Origin: Alphaproteobacteria bacterium
GTDB taxonomy: Bacteria; Pseudomonadota; Alphaproteobacteria; Acetobacterales; Acetobacteraceae
Direction: 5' to 3'
Assembly: GCA_016869715.1 (NCBI GenBank)
Contig: VGDM01000004.1
Location: forward strand, 62,001-126,000
DNA: 64,000 nucleotides
The position numbers and the translations under genes are program-made. Positions 26,054-34,693 of the stretch are shown one piece after another; the stretch's first letter is position 1, and each line of letters starts with the position of its first letter. Below the pieces are notes generated by a model, which worked only from the letters and a program-made list of their open reading frames with translations, was not told the origin of the DNA and searched no databases.

Positions 26054-27040
26054 ATGATCAAACTCACCCGCCGCGCCGCACTGATTGCGGGGCTTGCCGC
26101 GCCGGCCATTGCGCGGGCGCAGGGTTTTCCAACGCGGCCCCTGCGCCTGGTGGTACCATTCCCGCCCGCCGGTGCTGCCGATATCACCGCGCGTTTGGTC
26201 GCTGAACGCATGGGGCCGCTGCTGGGTCAGACAGTTGTGATTGATAACCGCCCCGGCGCTGGCGGGAATATCGCGGGCGAAGCCGTGGCGCGCAGCGCGC
26301 CGGATGGCCATACGCTGTTTCTGGGCGGAGCGACGATCCTGCTCGCGAACAAATACCTTTACCGAAACGGCATGCCTTTCGATGGCATCCGTGATTTCAC
26401 GCATATCTCGCGCGTATCGGTCGGGTCCACACTGTTCGTCGTGAATGCCAACCGCCCCTGGAAAACCTTTGAGGAATTTGTAGCAGACGCCAAGCGCAAC
26501 CCAGGGCAGATCAGCGCAGCATCATCCGGCATCGGTACGATCAGCCATTTGACGATATCGAAGCTGATGAAGACAGCAGGGATTGAGGTTTCGCATGTGC
26601 CCTATCGCGGCCTGGCGCCGGGCTTGAATGATCTGATTGCCGGCAATGTGGATATGATTTTTGATGGCATGCCCGCACTGATGCCGCATGTGCGCGAAGG
26701 GCGCCTGCGTGCGCTGGCGGTGGGCAGCCAGAGGCGCCAGCCTCAGGTCGCCGGGCTTGAGGATGTGCGCGGCATGGCGGAACTTATCCTCGGTTCCGAC
26801 ATGGATATGGAATTCTGGTATTGCATCTCCGCCGCAGCCGGTACGCCAGCGCCGATTGTACAGGCTTTGCACCGCGCTACCATCGGCGCGGCGCGCGACC
26901 GCGAATATGGCGAAAAGCTGATCCCGCTTGGTTTCAGCGCCATTTCGGATGATACGCCGGAGGGCTTCACGGAATTTGTGCGCAGCCAGGATCGCGTTTG
27001 GCGCGACCTGGTGGAAATCTCCGGCGCCAAATTGGATTAA
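26054..27040 (+). CDS. Bug/TctC-family tripartite tricarboxylate transporter substrate-binding protein
   Basis: This 328-aa periplasmic binding protein begins MIKLTRRAALIAGLAAPAIA, a signal peptide with a twin Arg that may be Tat-type, cleaved near ARAQ. Family motifs are PLRLVVPFPPAGAADITAR, VIDNRPGAGGNIAGE and VPYRGLAPGLNDLIAG. Such proteins bind carboxylates or aromatic acids for TctAB, but no tctAB is near, which is usual for expanded Bug families. Its place at the end of the catabolic run suggests it captures that pathway's substrate. Confidence 0.9.
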   Translation: MIKLTRRAALIAGLAAPAIARAQGFPTRPLRLVVPFPPAGAADITARLVAERMGPLLGQTVVIDNRPGAGGNIAGEAVARSAPDGHTLFLGGATILLANKYLYRNGMPFDGIRDFTHISRVSVGSTLFVVNANRPWKTFEEFVADAKRNPGQISAASSGIGTISHLTISKLMKTAGIEVSHVPYRGLAPGLNDLIAGNVDMIFDGMPALMPHVREGRLRALAVGSQRRQPQVAGLEDVRGMAELILGSDMDMEFWYCISAAAGTPAPIVQALHRATIGAARDREYGEKLIPLGFSAISDDTPEGFTEFVRSQDRVWRDLVEISGAKLD

Positions 27041-27061
27041 TCGCATCAAGGGAGAAAAGCG

Positions 27062-27388
27062 ATGCTCTATGAACTTCGTATTTATCACTGCCAGCCCGGG
27101 CGCCTGCCCGATCTGGTGAAGCGGTTTGACACCATCACGCTGAAACTCTGGGACAAGCACGGCATTCGCCAGGCGGGTTTCTGGACCACGCTGATCGGCG
27201 ATTCCAACCACAGCCTGACCTATATGGTGGCGTGGAAGTCACTCGCGGAACGCGAAGAAAAATGGGCGAAGTTCCAGGCTGATCCGGATTGGATCAAGGC
27301 GCGCGCGGAAACCGAAGCGAATGGCCCGCTGCTGACGAGGGTGATGAATGAGATTCTTCAGCCGACTTCCTTCTCTGCCGTGAAGTAA
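27062..27388 (+). CDS. NIPSNAP family protein
   Basis: This 108-aa protein starts MLYELRIYHCQPGRLPDLVK, the hallmark of NIPSNAP dimeric alpha/beta-barrel proteins, and contains WTTLIGDSNHSLTYMVAWKS and KFQADPDWIKAR. The bacterial function is unknown; these proteins often sit beside degradative dehydrogenases and Bug proteins, as here. It is preceded by GGGAGAAAAGCG. It is the last gene of the run that begins at 21988. Confidence 0.9.
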   Translation: MLYELRIYHCQPGRLPDLVKRFDTITLKLWDKHGIRQAGFWTTLIGDSNHSLTYMVAWKSLAEREEKWAKFQADPDWIKARAETEANGPLLTRVMNEILQPTSFSAVK

Positions 27389-27414
27389 TAACAATCCCCG
27401 TTATGAGCCAGTTG

Positions 27415-27450
27415 CGCCCGCCACAGGCGGGCGAGCGCCCGAATGGGCGC
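27415..27450. terminator. two tandem GC hairpins
   Basis: CGCCCGCC-aca-GGCGGGCG (27415-27433) is directly followed by GCGCCC-gaat-GGGCGC (27435-27450). They lie between the convergent NIPSNAP and prfC genes and could end plus-strand transcription, though no T-run follows. Confidence 0.4.
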
Positions 27451-27522
27451 CGCTGCTTATGCGGCCAAGCCAAGCGCGCGGAGGCGCGCGCCGGCGTTGG
27501 AGGGCGGATCGGTCACAATCCG

Positions 27523-27552
27523 CTATAAACAAACGCAAGCCAATGGCTTGCG
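27523..27552 (-). terminator. Rho-independent terminator of prfC
   Basis: On the minus strand an 8-bp stem CGCAAGCC-att-GGCTTGCG begins 16 bases after the prfC stop and is followed by TTTGTTTATAG. The geometry is standard for an intrinsic terminator. Confidence 0.75.
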
Positions 27553-27567
27553 AGAACGGGGGAAGGC

Positions 27568-29178
27568 CTACTTCCCCCCGCCCACCCCGTGCTGTTCGCG
27601 CACGGCATGGAAGCGGATCGCCGGCCATTCTTCTTCCGCACGACGGCGGCGCCAATCGCTGCTGAAAAACGCGACAAGCGCGCCATCATGATCTTCCGCG
27701 ACATCGCGCCGATTGGCTTCCGCGAAACGATCCGGGGCGCCGGCTTCATCGGATACCATCCAGCGCACCTGTTCCCAGGGTGTGCCATCAAACCCCGCCG
27801 GCACGCCATATTCCACCTTGAGCCGGCTTTGCAGCACATCCAATTGCAGCTGCCCGACAACGCCGACCACGGGCGGAGATCCATCGCGCGGGCGGAATAA
27901 TTGCACCACGCCTTCTTCTGCCAATTGATCCAGCGCGGTGCGGAGCTTTTTGGCCAGCATAGGATCATCCAACCGAATATGGCGCAGGATTTCCGGCGCG
28001 AAGGAAGGCACGCCGTGAAAGTCCAGCGGCTCACCTTCTGTTAGCGTATCACCGATGCGGAGCGTACCGTGATTGGCGATGCCGATCACATCTCCGGGCC
28101 AGGCTTCCTCTGCCACTTGCCGGTCCTTCGCGAAGAAAAACAGCGGCGCATTCACCGGCACCTGCTTGCCGGTGCGGCTTTGGCGTAACCGCATGCCCTT
28201 GGTCAGCCGCCCGCTGCATAGCCGCACAAAGGCGACACGGTCGCGGTGATTGGGGTCCATATTCGCCTGGATTTTGAAGACAAAACCGGTCAGCTTTTCC
28301 TCACCGGGTGTCACCAGGCGCTGATCCGCCGGCCGCGCGCGCGGCGGCGGTGCGTGGCGCGCGAGCCCATCCAGCAAATGCGCAATGCCGAAGTCGCGCA
28401 GCGCCGAGCCGAAAAATACCGGCGTCAAAGACCCTTCCAGAAAACGATCCACATCGAATTCCGGATAGCCGGCGCGGGCGAGCAAGACTTCCTCGGAAAG
28501 CGCCAGCGCCCTTTCATCGCCCACCAGTGCCGCGAGTTTCGGGTCTTCCGACGATTCAAGCTGGACCGGTTCTGCGCTTGCCGCCACCGGCAGAAAGCGA
28601 TCAGTCGCCAGATCATAAACCCCGGCGAGATCAGCAGCGCGGCCCACTGGCCAGGCGGCAGGTGTGGTATCCAGCGCCAGCAGGTTCTGGATTTCATCGA
28701 GCAATTCGAAAGGCTCCTGCGCTTCGCGGTCCATCTTGTTGATGAAGGTGATGATGGGAATATCGCGCATGCGGCAAACTTCGAACAGTTTGAGCGTTTG
28801 GCTTTCAATCCCCTTGGCAGCATCCAGCACCATCACCGCGGCATCAACCGCGGTCAGGGTGCGATAAGTGTCTTCCGAAAAATCCTCGTGACCTGGCGTG
28901 TCGAGCAGGTTGAACACCACACCATCACGCTCAAAAGTCATGACCGAGGTCGCTACCGAAATCCCGCGGTCCTGTTCGATCTTCATCCAATCCGAACGCG
29001 TGCGCCGCGCATTGCCCTTGGCGCGCACCGCGCCAGCAAGCTGAATGGCGCCGCCCTTCAGCAGCAGTTTTTCCGTGAGCGTGGTTTTGCCCGCGTCAGG
29101 ATGAGCGATGATGGCAAAGCTCCGCCTGCGGGCGGCTTCTTCGGCGATGCGGGCGGCAGGGACGGCGATGGTGGACAT
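27568..29178 (-). CDS. prfC: peptide chain release factor 3
   Basis: This 536-aa translational GTPase recycles RF1/RF2 after termination. G1 is AHPDAGKTT (about 25-33), G2 RGISVATSVMTF, G3 DTPGHEDFSEDTYR and G4 NKMDRE; the RF3-specific QLQLDVLQSRLKVEYG is present near the C-terminus. Length is normal. It is transcribed alone, with its own terminator. The first 20 codons (MSTIAVPAARIAEEAARR) are a plausible RF3 start. Confidence 0.95.
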   Translation of the reverse strand: MSTIAVPAARIAEEAARRRSFAIIAHPDAGKTTLTEKLLLKGGAIQLAGAVRAKGNARRTRSDWMKIEQDRGISVATSVMTFERDGVVFNLLDTPGHEDFSEDTYRTLTAVDAAVMVLDAAKGIESQTLKLFEVCRMRDIPIITFINKMDREAQEPFELLDEIQNLLALDTTPAAWPVGRAADLAGVYDLATDRFLPVAASAEPVQLESSEDPKLAALVGDERALALSEEVLLARAGYPEFDVDRFLEGSLTPVFFGSALRDFGIAHLLDGLARHAPPPRARPADQRLVTPGEEKLTGFVFKIQANMDPNHRDRVAFVRLCSGRLTKGMRLRQSRTGKQVPVNAPLFFFAKDRQVAEEAWPGDVIGIANHGTLRIGDTLTEGEPLDFHGVPSFAPEILRHIRLDDPMLAKKLRTALDQLAEEGVVQLFRPRDGSPPVVGVVGQLQLDVLQSRLKVEYGVPAGFDGTPWEQVRWMVSDEAGAPDRFAEANRRDVAEDHDGALVAFFSSDWRRRRAEEEWPAIRFHAVREQHGVGGGK

Positions 29179-29248
29179 GGTGAAGGGGGCTTAGCAGGAC
29201 AAGTGCCTTCTGTCGCGCGTGGTATAGGCCCCGCCGCGTTTTGCGGCT

Positions 29249-30031
29249 ATGAAACCCCAGATGATTCCCTCCACCATTCCCCCCGCTGCGCTGGTCACGG
29301 GCGCTGGCAAGCGGCTCGGCCGTTCCATGGCGCTTGCGCTTGCCAAAGCTGGCTTTGATGTCGCCATCAATTACGCCGCCAGCGCCGATGCGGCGGAAGC
29401 GACGGCGAAAGAAATCCGCGCCCTTGGCCGCCGTGCCATCACGCTGCGGGCTGAACTCGGCCAGGAAGCCGAAGTGGCGCCGCTCATTGCGGATGCGACC
29501 AAGGCGCTTGGGCCGCTTGGTGTATTGGTCAACAACGCCTCCACCTTCGAACGTGATGAATGGGATGACGCAACGCGCGAATCCTGGGACCGGCATATGG
29601 AACCCAATCTGCGCGCGCCCTTCGTGCTGACGCAGCTTTTTGCAAAGGCGCTACCGGCTGCGGCGCAGGGCTTGGTAGTCAATATGCTCGATCAGCGCGT
29701 CTGGTCGCTGACGCCGCATTTCGTTTCCTACACTGTATCCAAGGCCGGGCTTTGGGCGCTGACGCAAAGCCTGGCCCTGGCCCTCGCCCCGCGCATTCGG
29801 GTGAACGCGATCGGGCCCGGCCCCGCTTTGCCCAGCCCCCGCCAATCCCAGAAGCATTTTGACCGGCAGGCTGAGGCGACTCCACTTTCACGGCCAACCA
29901 GCCCGGAAGAAGTGGCGCGCGCACTGATGGCGATCCTGTCGCTGCCATCCATGACCGGGCAGATGATTGCGCTCGATGGCGGGCAGCATTTGCAATGGTC
30001 GCCGACGTTCGGGCAGGAACCCTTGGAATGA
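29249..30031 (+). CDS. pteridine reductase-like SDR (FolM type)
   Basis: This 260-aa SDR carries the PTR1-type cofactor motif TGAGKRLG (TGxxxRxG) and the alphaproteobacterial FolM-like sequence NMLDQRVWSLTPHF followed by YTVSK, matching the Asp and Tyr-Lys active site of pteridine reductases. It overlaps folB by ATGA. This supports a pterin role such as dihydromonapterin or dihydrofolate reduction rather than general alcohol oxidation. The GQMIALDGGQHL end is typical of the fold. Confidence 0.85.
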   Translation: MKPQMIPSTIPPAALVTGAGKRLGRSMALALAKAGFDVAINYAASADAAEATAKEIRALGRRAITLRAELGQEAEVAPLIADATKALGPLGVLVNNASTFERDEWDDATRESWDRHMEPNLRAPFVLTQLFAKALPAAAQGLVVNMLDQRVWSLTPHFVSYTVSKAGLWALTQSLALALAPRIRVNAIGPGPALPSPRQSQKHFDRQAEATPLSRPTSPEEVARALMAILSLPSMTGQMIALDGGQHLQWSPTFGQEPLE

Positions 30032-30420
30032 GCTTCGCCCCAGATGCCGCGACGGGGCTGCGGCTGGTTTTTGTGCGCAACCTGGGAGTCCAGGCCCTGC
30101 TTGGCGTTTATGCGCATGAGGAAACGCGCCCGCAGCGCGTGATCCTGGACCTGGAACTGGCGGTGGAGGATCAGGAAGCCCCCGTAGCCGAAGGGCCGGA
30201 CCGGCTATCCCGTGTGGTGGACTATGCGGCCGCAGCCGAAACCGCACGGCGGATTGCCACTTCCGCGCATGTTCGGCTGGCTGAAACCCTGGCCGAGCGT
30301 ATCGCCATCAGCCTTTTGGAAGATACGCGCATTCGGCGTGTCAGGGTGGGGGTGTCCAAGCCGGACGCGATGCCCGGTGGCATCAACGTCGGCGTTGTCA
30401 TTGAAAGATCACGATTTTGA
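30028..30420 (+). CDS. folB: dihydroneopterin aldolase
   Basis: This 130-aa folate-pathway enzyme converts dihydroneopterin to hydroxymethyl-dihydropterin. It shows VRNLGVQALLGVYAHEE near the N-terminus, VVDYAAAAETAR and VGVSKPDAMPGG with the catalytic Lys. The start was chosen at the ATG overlapping the SDR stop; the track's 29995 start lies inside the SDR. Together with the FolM-like SDR it forms a two-gene pterin operon. Confidence 0.92.
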   Translation: MSFAPDAATGLRLVFVRNLGVQALLGVYAHEETRPQRVILDLELAVEDQEAPVAEGPDRLSRVVDYAAAAETARRIATSAHVRLAETLAERIAISLLEDTRIRRVRVGVSKPDAMPGGINVGVVIERSRF

Positions 30421-30705
30421 CATTGACCGCGCTGCGGATTGTCCACTGCCCGATAACCACGCCCAGGAGCTTTTTGCGGGTGACCGCAAATTTCCCCCTT
30501 GACGGCAGAGTAAGATTGCGCCTGCAAATAAAAACTCTACAAAACAATAGCTTAATTTGCTATAGGCTGAACGCCTCAGAACTGGGCGATGACTTAGAAT
30601 GATTGTGTAACATAGTCTTAACCGAATTGTCTTGGTGGCTTCCCACAGGTTTATCCACAGGTTTCGTGGACAAATTCGTCTCCCTTTTGCCATAAGATAA
30701 GAAGA
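30421..30705. promoter_or_regulatory. AT-richer intergenic region with DnaA box, folB-uvrC
   Basis: This 285-bp gap is visibly less GC-rich than its surroundings and has no ORF. A 7-bp stem with GTGA loop (TTTGCGG/CCGCAAA, 30473-30490) may terminate folB. ATAGC-ttaattt-GCTAT is a second inverted repeat near 30549. A perfect DnaA box TTATCCACA is at 30651-30659, with CGTGGACAA (7/9, opposite strand) at 30665-30673 forming an inverted pair. The uvrC promoter must also lie here. Confidence 0.55.
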
Positions 30706-32592
30706 ATGACCGAAACCGCGCCCCCCGCCCCGGAAAGCCCCTCCTTCCAGGGTCTGGCGGTGTTGGAAGCGGCGCTGCCGACCCTTCCGCTCACCCCTGG
30801 CGTCTATCGCATGCTGGATGAAAAGGGGGAGGCGCTTTACGTCGGCAAGGCGCGGTCGCTCAGGAAGCGCGTTACCTCCCATACCCAGTTGAGCCGCCTG
30901 CCGGAACGGCTGCGGCGCATGGTGTTCGAAACGCGGTCCTTGGAAGTGGTGACCACGGCGTCTGAGGCCGAGGCGCTGCTGCTGGAAGCCAATTTCATCA
31001 AGCGCTTCCGTCCGCGCTTCAACATCGTCCTTCGGGATGACAAATCCTACCCCTGGCTGGTGATTACGGAAGACCACTTTTTTCCGCAGATTACCAAGCA
31101 TCGCGGGGAAAGGCGGAAGGGCGCTTCCTATTGGGGGCCTTTTGCGTCTGTCTGGGCGGTCAATCAGACCTTGGCGGCGCTTCAGCGCGTGTTCTTGCTG
31201 CGGTCCTGCCGGGATACGGTGTTTGATACCCGGACGCGCCCCTGCCTGCTGTTCCAAATCAAGCGCTGCGCCGCGCCCTGTGTGGATCGAATCTCGCAGG
31301 CCGATTACGCGGCGCTTGTGGCGGAAGCCAAGCAATTCCTGTCCGGCGAAACGCCATCCATCCAAAAGCGCCTGGCCGCTGAGATGGAAGCGGCGGCGGC
31401 AGGTTTGCAGTTTGAACGCGCGGCGGCGCTCAGGGACCGTATCCGGGGGCTCACGCATATTCAGGGCAAGGATCGCGTCAATCTGGAAGGGCTGGGCGAT
31501 GCGGATGTGATCGCTTTGCATCAGGCGGCGGGGCAAAGCTGCGTGCAGGTGTTTTTCTTCCGCGGCGGGCGCAATAACGGCAATCGCGCCTTTTTCTTGA
31601 GCCACGCCAAACAGGACCAAAGCCCCGAGGAAGTCATGGGCGCCTTCCTTGGCCAGCTTTATGAGGATTTGCCGCCGCCGCCCTTGCTGCTGCTGTCGCA
31701 TGACCCGCCCGAAGCCGCGCTGATTGCCGAAGCCTTGGCCATCAAGGCTGGGCGGCGCATTGAATTGCGTCGCCCGCAACGCGGCGAAAAACACGAAGCG
31801 CTGGAACACGCCGCGACCAATGCACGCGAGGCCCTGGAACGCCGCATGGCGGAAGGCACTGCGCAGGCGGCGCTGCTGGAAGGCACCGCCACTCTTTTCG
31901 GCCTGCCCGGCGCGCCGGAACGGATCGAGGTTTACGACAATAGCCACATCCAGGGCGCCAATGCCTATGGCGTCATGGTGGTGGCCGGCCCTTCAGGCTT
32001 CATGAAACAGGGCTATCGGAAATTCGCCATCAAAACCGCCGCCACTAATGATGATTTCGCCATGATGCGCGAAGTATTCGAACGCCGCTTTGGCCGCGCG
32101 CTGCGTGAAGACCCGGCGCGGGCTGGCGAAGGCTGGCCTGATCTTGTGTTGATTGATGGCGGCGCCGGCCAGCTTTCCGCCGCGCGAGAGATCATGGCTG
32201 GCCTCGGCCTGGATGATCTGCCCTTGGTCGCGGTGGCGAAAGGGCCAGACCGCGATGCCGGGCGCGAATGGTTTCACATGGTGGGGCGAGAGCCCTTCCA
32301 GCTTCCTCTGCGCGACCCGGTGCTGTTCTATTTGCAGCGCCTGAGGGATGAGGCGCATCGCTTCGCCATTTCCGCCCATCGCGCCGGGCGTTCCAAGGCG
32401 CTGACGCGGTCTGAATTGGATGAGGTGCCAGGGGTGGCGGCGGCGATGAAGCGCAAATTGCTGAACCATTTCGGCTCGGCCCGAGGCGTGCGTCAGGCGG
32501 GGCTCGCGGACCTGGAAGCCTGCCCGGGCGTGGGGCCGGCCATGGCGCAGCGGATTCACGACCATTTCCACCCGAATGCAGCGCTTGGCTGA
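30706..32592 (+). CDS. uvrC: excinuclease ABC subunit C
   Basis: This 628-aa protein makes both incisions in nucleotide excision repair with UvrB. The GIY-YIG 3' nuclease is at about 30-110 ([20 protein letters not shown]), a UVR domain follows at about 220-255 ([20 protein letters not shown]), then the RNase H-like 5' nuclease ([22 protein letters not shown]) and C-terminal helix-hairpin-helix repeats. It is followed by pgsA as in other alphaproteobacteria. I see no canonical LexA box just upstream. Confidence 0.96.
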   Translation: MTETAPPAPESPSFQGLAVLEAALPTLPLTPGVYRMLDEKGEALYVGKARSLRKRVTSHTQLSRLPERLRRMVFETRSLEVVTTASEAEALLLEANFIKRFRPRFNIVLRDDKSYPWLVITEDHFFPQITKHRGERRKGASYWGPFASVWAVNQTLAALQRVFLLRSCRDTVFDTRTRPCLLFQIKRCAAPCVDRISQADYAALVAEAKQFLSGETPSIQKRLAAEMEAAAAGLQFERAAALRDRIRGLTHIQGKDRVNLEGLGDADVIALHQAAGQSCVQVFFFRGGRNNGNRAFFLSHAKQDQSPEEVMGAFLGQLYEDLPPPPLLLLSHDPPEAALIAEALAIKAGRRIELRRPQRGEKHEALEHAATNAREALERRMAEGTAQAALLEGTATLFGLPGAPERIEVYDNSHIQGANAYGVMVVAGPSGFMKQGYRKFAIKTAATNDDFAMMREVFERRFGRALREDPARAGEGWPDLVLIDGGAGQLSAAREIMAGLGLDDLPLVAVAKGPDRDAGREWFHMVGREPFQLPLRDPVLFYLQRLRDEAHRFAISAHRAGRSKALTRSELDEVPGVAAAMKRKLLNHFGSARGVRQAGLADLEACPGVGPAMAQRIHDHFHPNAALG

Positions 32593-32645
32593 ATATTGCC
32601 GTCCAAGGGTGCCAAAACGCTGCGTTCCGGGTTAAGGAAAGGGAA

Positions 32646-33263
32646 ATGCTGACCGACCTGCCCAATCTGCTGACGCTTTCGCGCATTGCGGCCATACCTC
32701 TGCTGGTGATGCTGGCTTCGATCAACGCGCCGCAGGCGGATATGGCGGCCTGTGTCGTGTTTTCGCTTGCCGCCATCACGGATTACTTCGATGGCAAGAT
32801 CGCGCGGGATCGCGGTGCGGTTTCCGACTTTGGCCGCATGCTGGACCCGATTGCCGATAAGCTTTTGGTTGGCGCGGTGTTGATGCTGCTGGCAGGCTAT
32901 GGGCGGCTTTCTGATGCCGGGCTGTTTCCTGCGATTGTCATCATGCTGCGCGAAATCCTCGTCTCCGGCCTGCGCGAATTTCTGGCCGAATTGCGCGTTG
33001 GCCTGCCGGTCACACCGCTTGCGAAATGGAAAACCGGGTTTCAGATGGGCGCGCTTGGCACCTTGCTTGCAGGTGATAACGGCGCGCCGGTGGTCGGTCT
33101 TGGCTTCCTGCCGGTCTCCCTGATTGGGGAGGGGATGCTCTGGGCTGCCGCGGTGCTGACGCTGATCACGGGTTGGGATTATTTGCGCGCGGGGCTTGCT
33201 CTCGCGCAGGCAGAAGCGCCGAAAAGCCATGATGCGCCGGCAAAACCGCCAGGGCAGTCTTGA
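32646..33263 (+). CDS. pgsA: CDP-diacylglycerol-glycerol-3-phosphate 3-phosphatidyltransferase
   Basis: This 205-aa integral membrane enzyme makes phosphatidylglycerophosphate. The CDP-alcohol transferase motif is intact: DYFDGKIAR, G, then MLDPIADK. It starts MLTDLPNLLTLSRIAAIPLL, typical of PgsA. The uvrC-pgsA-moaD-moaE order is conserved in alphaproteobacteria; here a repeat and a lipoprotein gene lie between pgsA and moaD. Confidence 0.93.
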   Translation: MLTDLPNLLTLSRIAAIPLLVMLASINAPQADMAACVVFSLAAITDYFDGKIARDRGAVSDFGRMLDPIADKLLVGAVLMLLAGYGRLSDAGLFPAIVIMLREILVSGLREFLAELRVGLPVTPLAKWKTGFQMGALGTLLAGDNGAPVVGLGFLPVSLIGEGMLWAAAVLTLITGWDYLRAGLALAQAEAPKSHDAPAKPPGQS

Positions 33264-33285
33264 GTATGAACCCGGGGCAGCGCAT

Positions 33286-33392
33286 TTTACAGCAGTGCCC
33301 GTTCAGATCGAAAATCTGCACGTGTGAAGATGGTCGAAAAACAACGAGGTAGAGTGGGTGGCGTGAACACACGTGAACGCAACACGCTCTAG
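33286..33392 (-). repeat. 107-bp dispersed repeat, copy 2, inverted relative to copy 1
   Basis: Read on the minus strand this starts CTAGAGCGTGTTGCGTTCAC and runs to GAACGGGCACTGCTGTAAA. It has the same length and overall sequence as copy 1 at 4272-4378, with scattered substitutions; the far terminal repeat has degenerated (CTGTAAA for CTCTAGA). It sits between pgsA and the proline-rich lipoprotein gene, about 25 bases before the lipoprotein start. Confidence 0.85.
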
Positions 33393-33415
33393 CCAAGGAA
33401 GGGACGAGGAAAGCC

Positions 33416-33973
33416 ATGCGATATTCTGTTTTGCTGCTTGGGGCAATACTGGCGCTGCAAGGCTGCGGGCCGAATTGGCAGCCAAGCTGGAATACCAGCG
33501 GCAATGCCGCGATTCCTTTGGCGGATAGCCTGACTTTGCGCCGCGTGACCAGCGGCGATAACAGCGCGGAAGTGCTGCGCACTGAAAACCTGGATTATGC
33601 GGCGATGCGCGCGCCCGCCACGCCGCCCGCGCCCATGACGCCACATGATGCTTTGCGCCTGCCCCCCCCGCCGCCACCACCGCGCAGCAGCAGTTCAATG
33701 CCGCCCCCCATGGCATCCGTGCCGCCACGCGCGCCCTCGCCGCCGGCCACGATGCCTTCCGCCATGCCTGCCCCGCCACCTGCGCGGGTTGAAGGCACCG
33801 TGATTCCCGGCACGGGCGGCCAGCCGGCTGGCATTGTCGCCGGGGGCAATGAGCGCACGCAGGTCTTCAACCAGCCCGGCACAGCGGGTGGCGGCATTGC
33901 GGTGCGTGATGGCGGCACCACCACCATTATCGGGCCGGGCGGGCGCATCACCTCGGTGCCCACACCGCGCTGA
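33416..33973 (+). CDS. proline-rich lipoprotein, function unknown
   Basis: This 185-aa protein has a lipoprotein signal peptide MRYSVLLLGAILALQGC with lipobox LQGC (Cys17). The mature part has a short conserved-looking segment (SGNAAIPLADSLTLRRV), a disordered proline-rich centre including PPPPPPP, and a Gly/Thr-rich C-terminus (GGTTTIIGPGGRITSVP). It is probably anchored in the outer membrane or inner-membrane outer face, with an extended linker. No family was recognised. A purine-rich GAGGAAAG precedes the start. Confidence 0.75.
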   Translation: MRYSVLLLGAILALQGCGPNWQPSWNTSGNAAIPLADSLTLRRVTSGDNSAEVLRTENLDYAAMRAPATPPAPMTPHDALRLPPPPPPPRSSSSMPPPMASVPPRAPSPPATMPSAMPAPPPARVEGTVIPGTGGQPAGIVAGGNERTQVFNQPGTAGGGIAVRDGGTTTIIGPGGRITSVPTPR

Positions 33974-33979
33974 AACGCC

Positions 33980-34231
33980 ATGCGGATTCTCTATTTTGCC
34001 TGGCTCCGCCAGAAGACCGGCATCGCGGAAGAAGACGTGGCGCCGCCCGCCGAGATTCGCGACATTGCCGGGCTGCGCGATTGGCTAGCGACCCTTAGCC
34101 CCGGCCATGCAGCGGCCTTTGCTGACGCCAAGCAAATCCGCGCTGCCGTCAATCAGGATTTCGCCGCGCCGGATCATCCCGTGGCAACCGGGGATGAGAT
34201 TGCCTTCTTCCCGCCCGTGACCGGGGGCTGA
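33980..34231 (+). CDS. moaD: molybdopterin synthase small subunit (sulfur carrier)
   Basis: This 83-aa ubiquitin-like protein starts MRILYFAWLRQKTGIAEEDV and ends FFPPVTGG, the Gly-Gly C-terminus that is thiocarboxylated and donates sulfur to precursor Z. It lies three bases before moaE, forming the two-subunit molybdopterin synthase operon. Confidence 0.94.
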   Translation: MRILYFAWLRQKTGIAEEDVAPPAEIRDIAGLRDWLATLSPGHAAAFADAKQIRAAVNQDFAAPDHPVATGDEIAFFPPVTGG

Positions 34232-34234
34232 GCC

Positions 34235-34693
34235 ATGGCGCGTATCCAGGTGCAGGAAGCGCTGTTTGACATGGCCGCCGAAAGTGCGGCGCTGACGGCG
34301 GGCCGCACCGATGTTGGCGGGGTTGCTAGTTTTCTCGGTGTTTGCCGTGGCGATGATGGCCTGGCCGCGATGGTGCTGGAACATTATCCGGGCATGACGG
34401 AACGCGCCCTTGGCCGCATCGCGGCCGAGGCTGAGGCACGTTGGCCGCTCACCGGCTGCACGGTGATCCATCGTGTTGGCCGCATTCTGCCTGGTGAGCC
34501 GATTGTGCTGGTGCTGACCGCATCGGCGCATCGTGCCGCGGCACTTGAAGCCAGCGCCTTCCTGATTGATTGGCTGAAGACCAAGGCGCCCTTTTGGAAG
34601 CGCGAGGAATTCGTCGGTGGCGATGCGCGCTGGGTGGCCGCGAAGAATGAGGACGCCGCCGCCGCCGCACGTTGGTCGGCGAAACAGGGGTGA
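34235..34693 (+). CDS. moaE: molybdopterin synthase catalytic subunit
   Basis: This 152-aa partner of MoaD converts cyclic pyranopterin monophosphate to molybdopterin. Family motifs are LEHYPGMTERAL, HRVGRILPGEPIVLVLT and the catalytic Lys region DWLKTKAPFWKRE. Its TGA stop overlaps the GTG start of the downstream membrane protein. Confidence 0.94.
   Translation: MARIQVQEALFDMAAESAALTAGRTDVGGVASFLGVCRGDDGLAAMVLEHYPGMTERALGRIAAEAEARWPLTGCTVIHRVGRILPGEPIVLVLTASAHRAAALEASAFLIDWLKTKAPFWKREEFVGGDARWVAAKNEDAAAAARWSAKQG

Noticed and set aside
30409-31947. 512-aa minus-strand ORF across the folB-uvrC gap
   Set aside because: It is mostly antisense to uvrC and has no recognisable domain; the part in the AT-rich gap is an artefact of the open frame.
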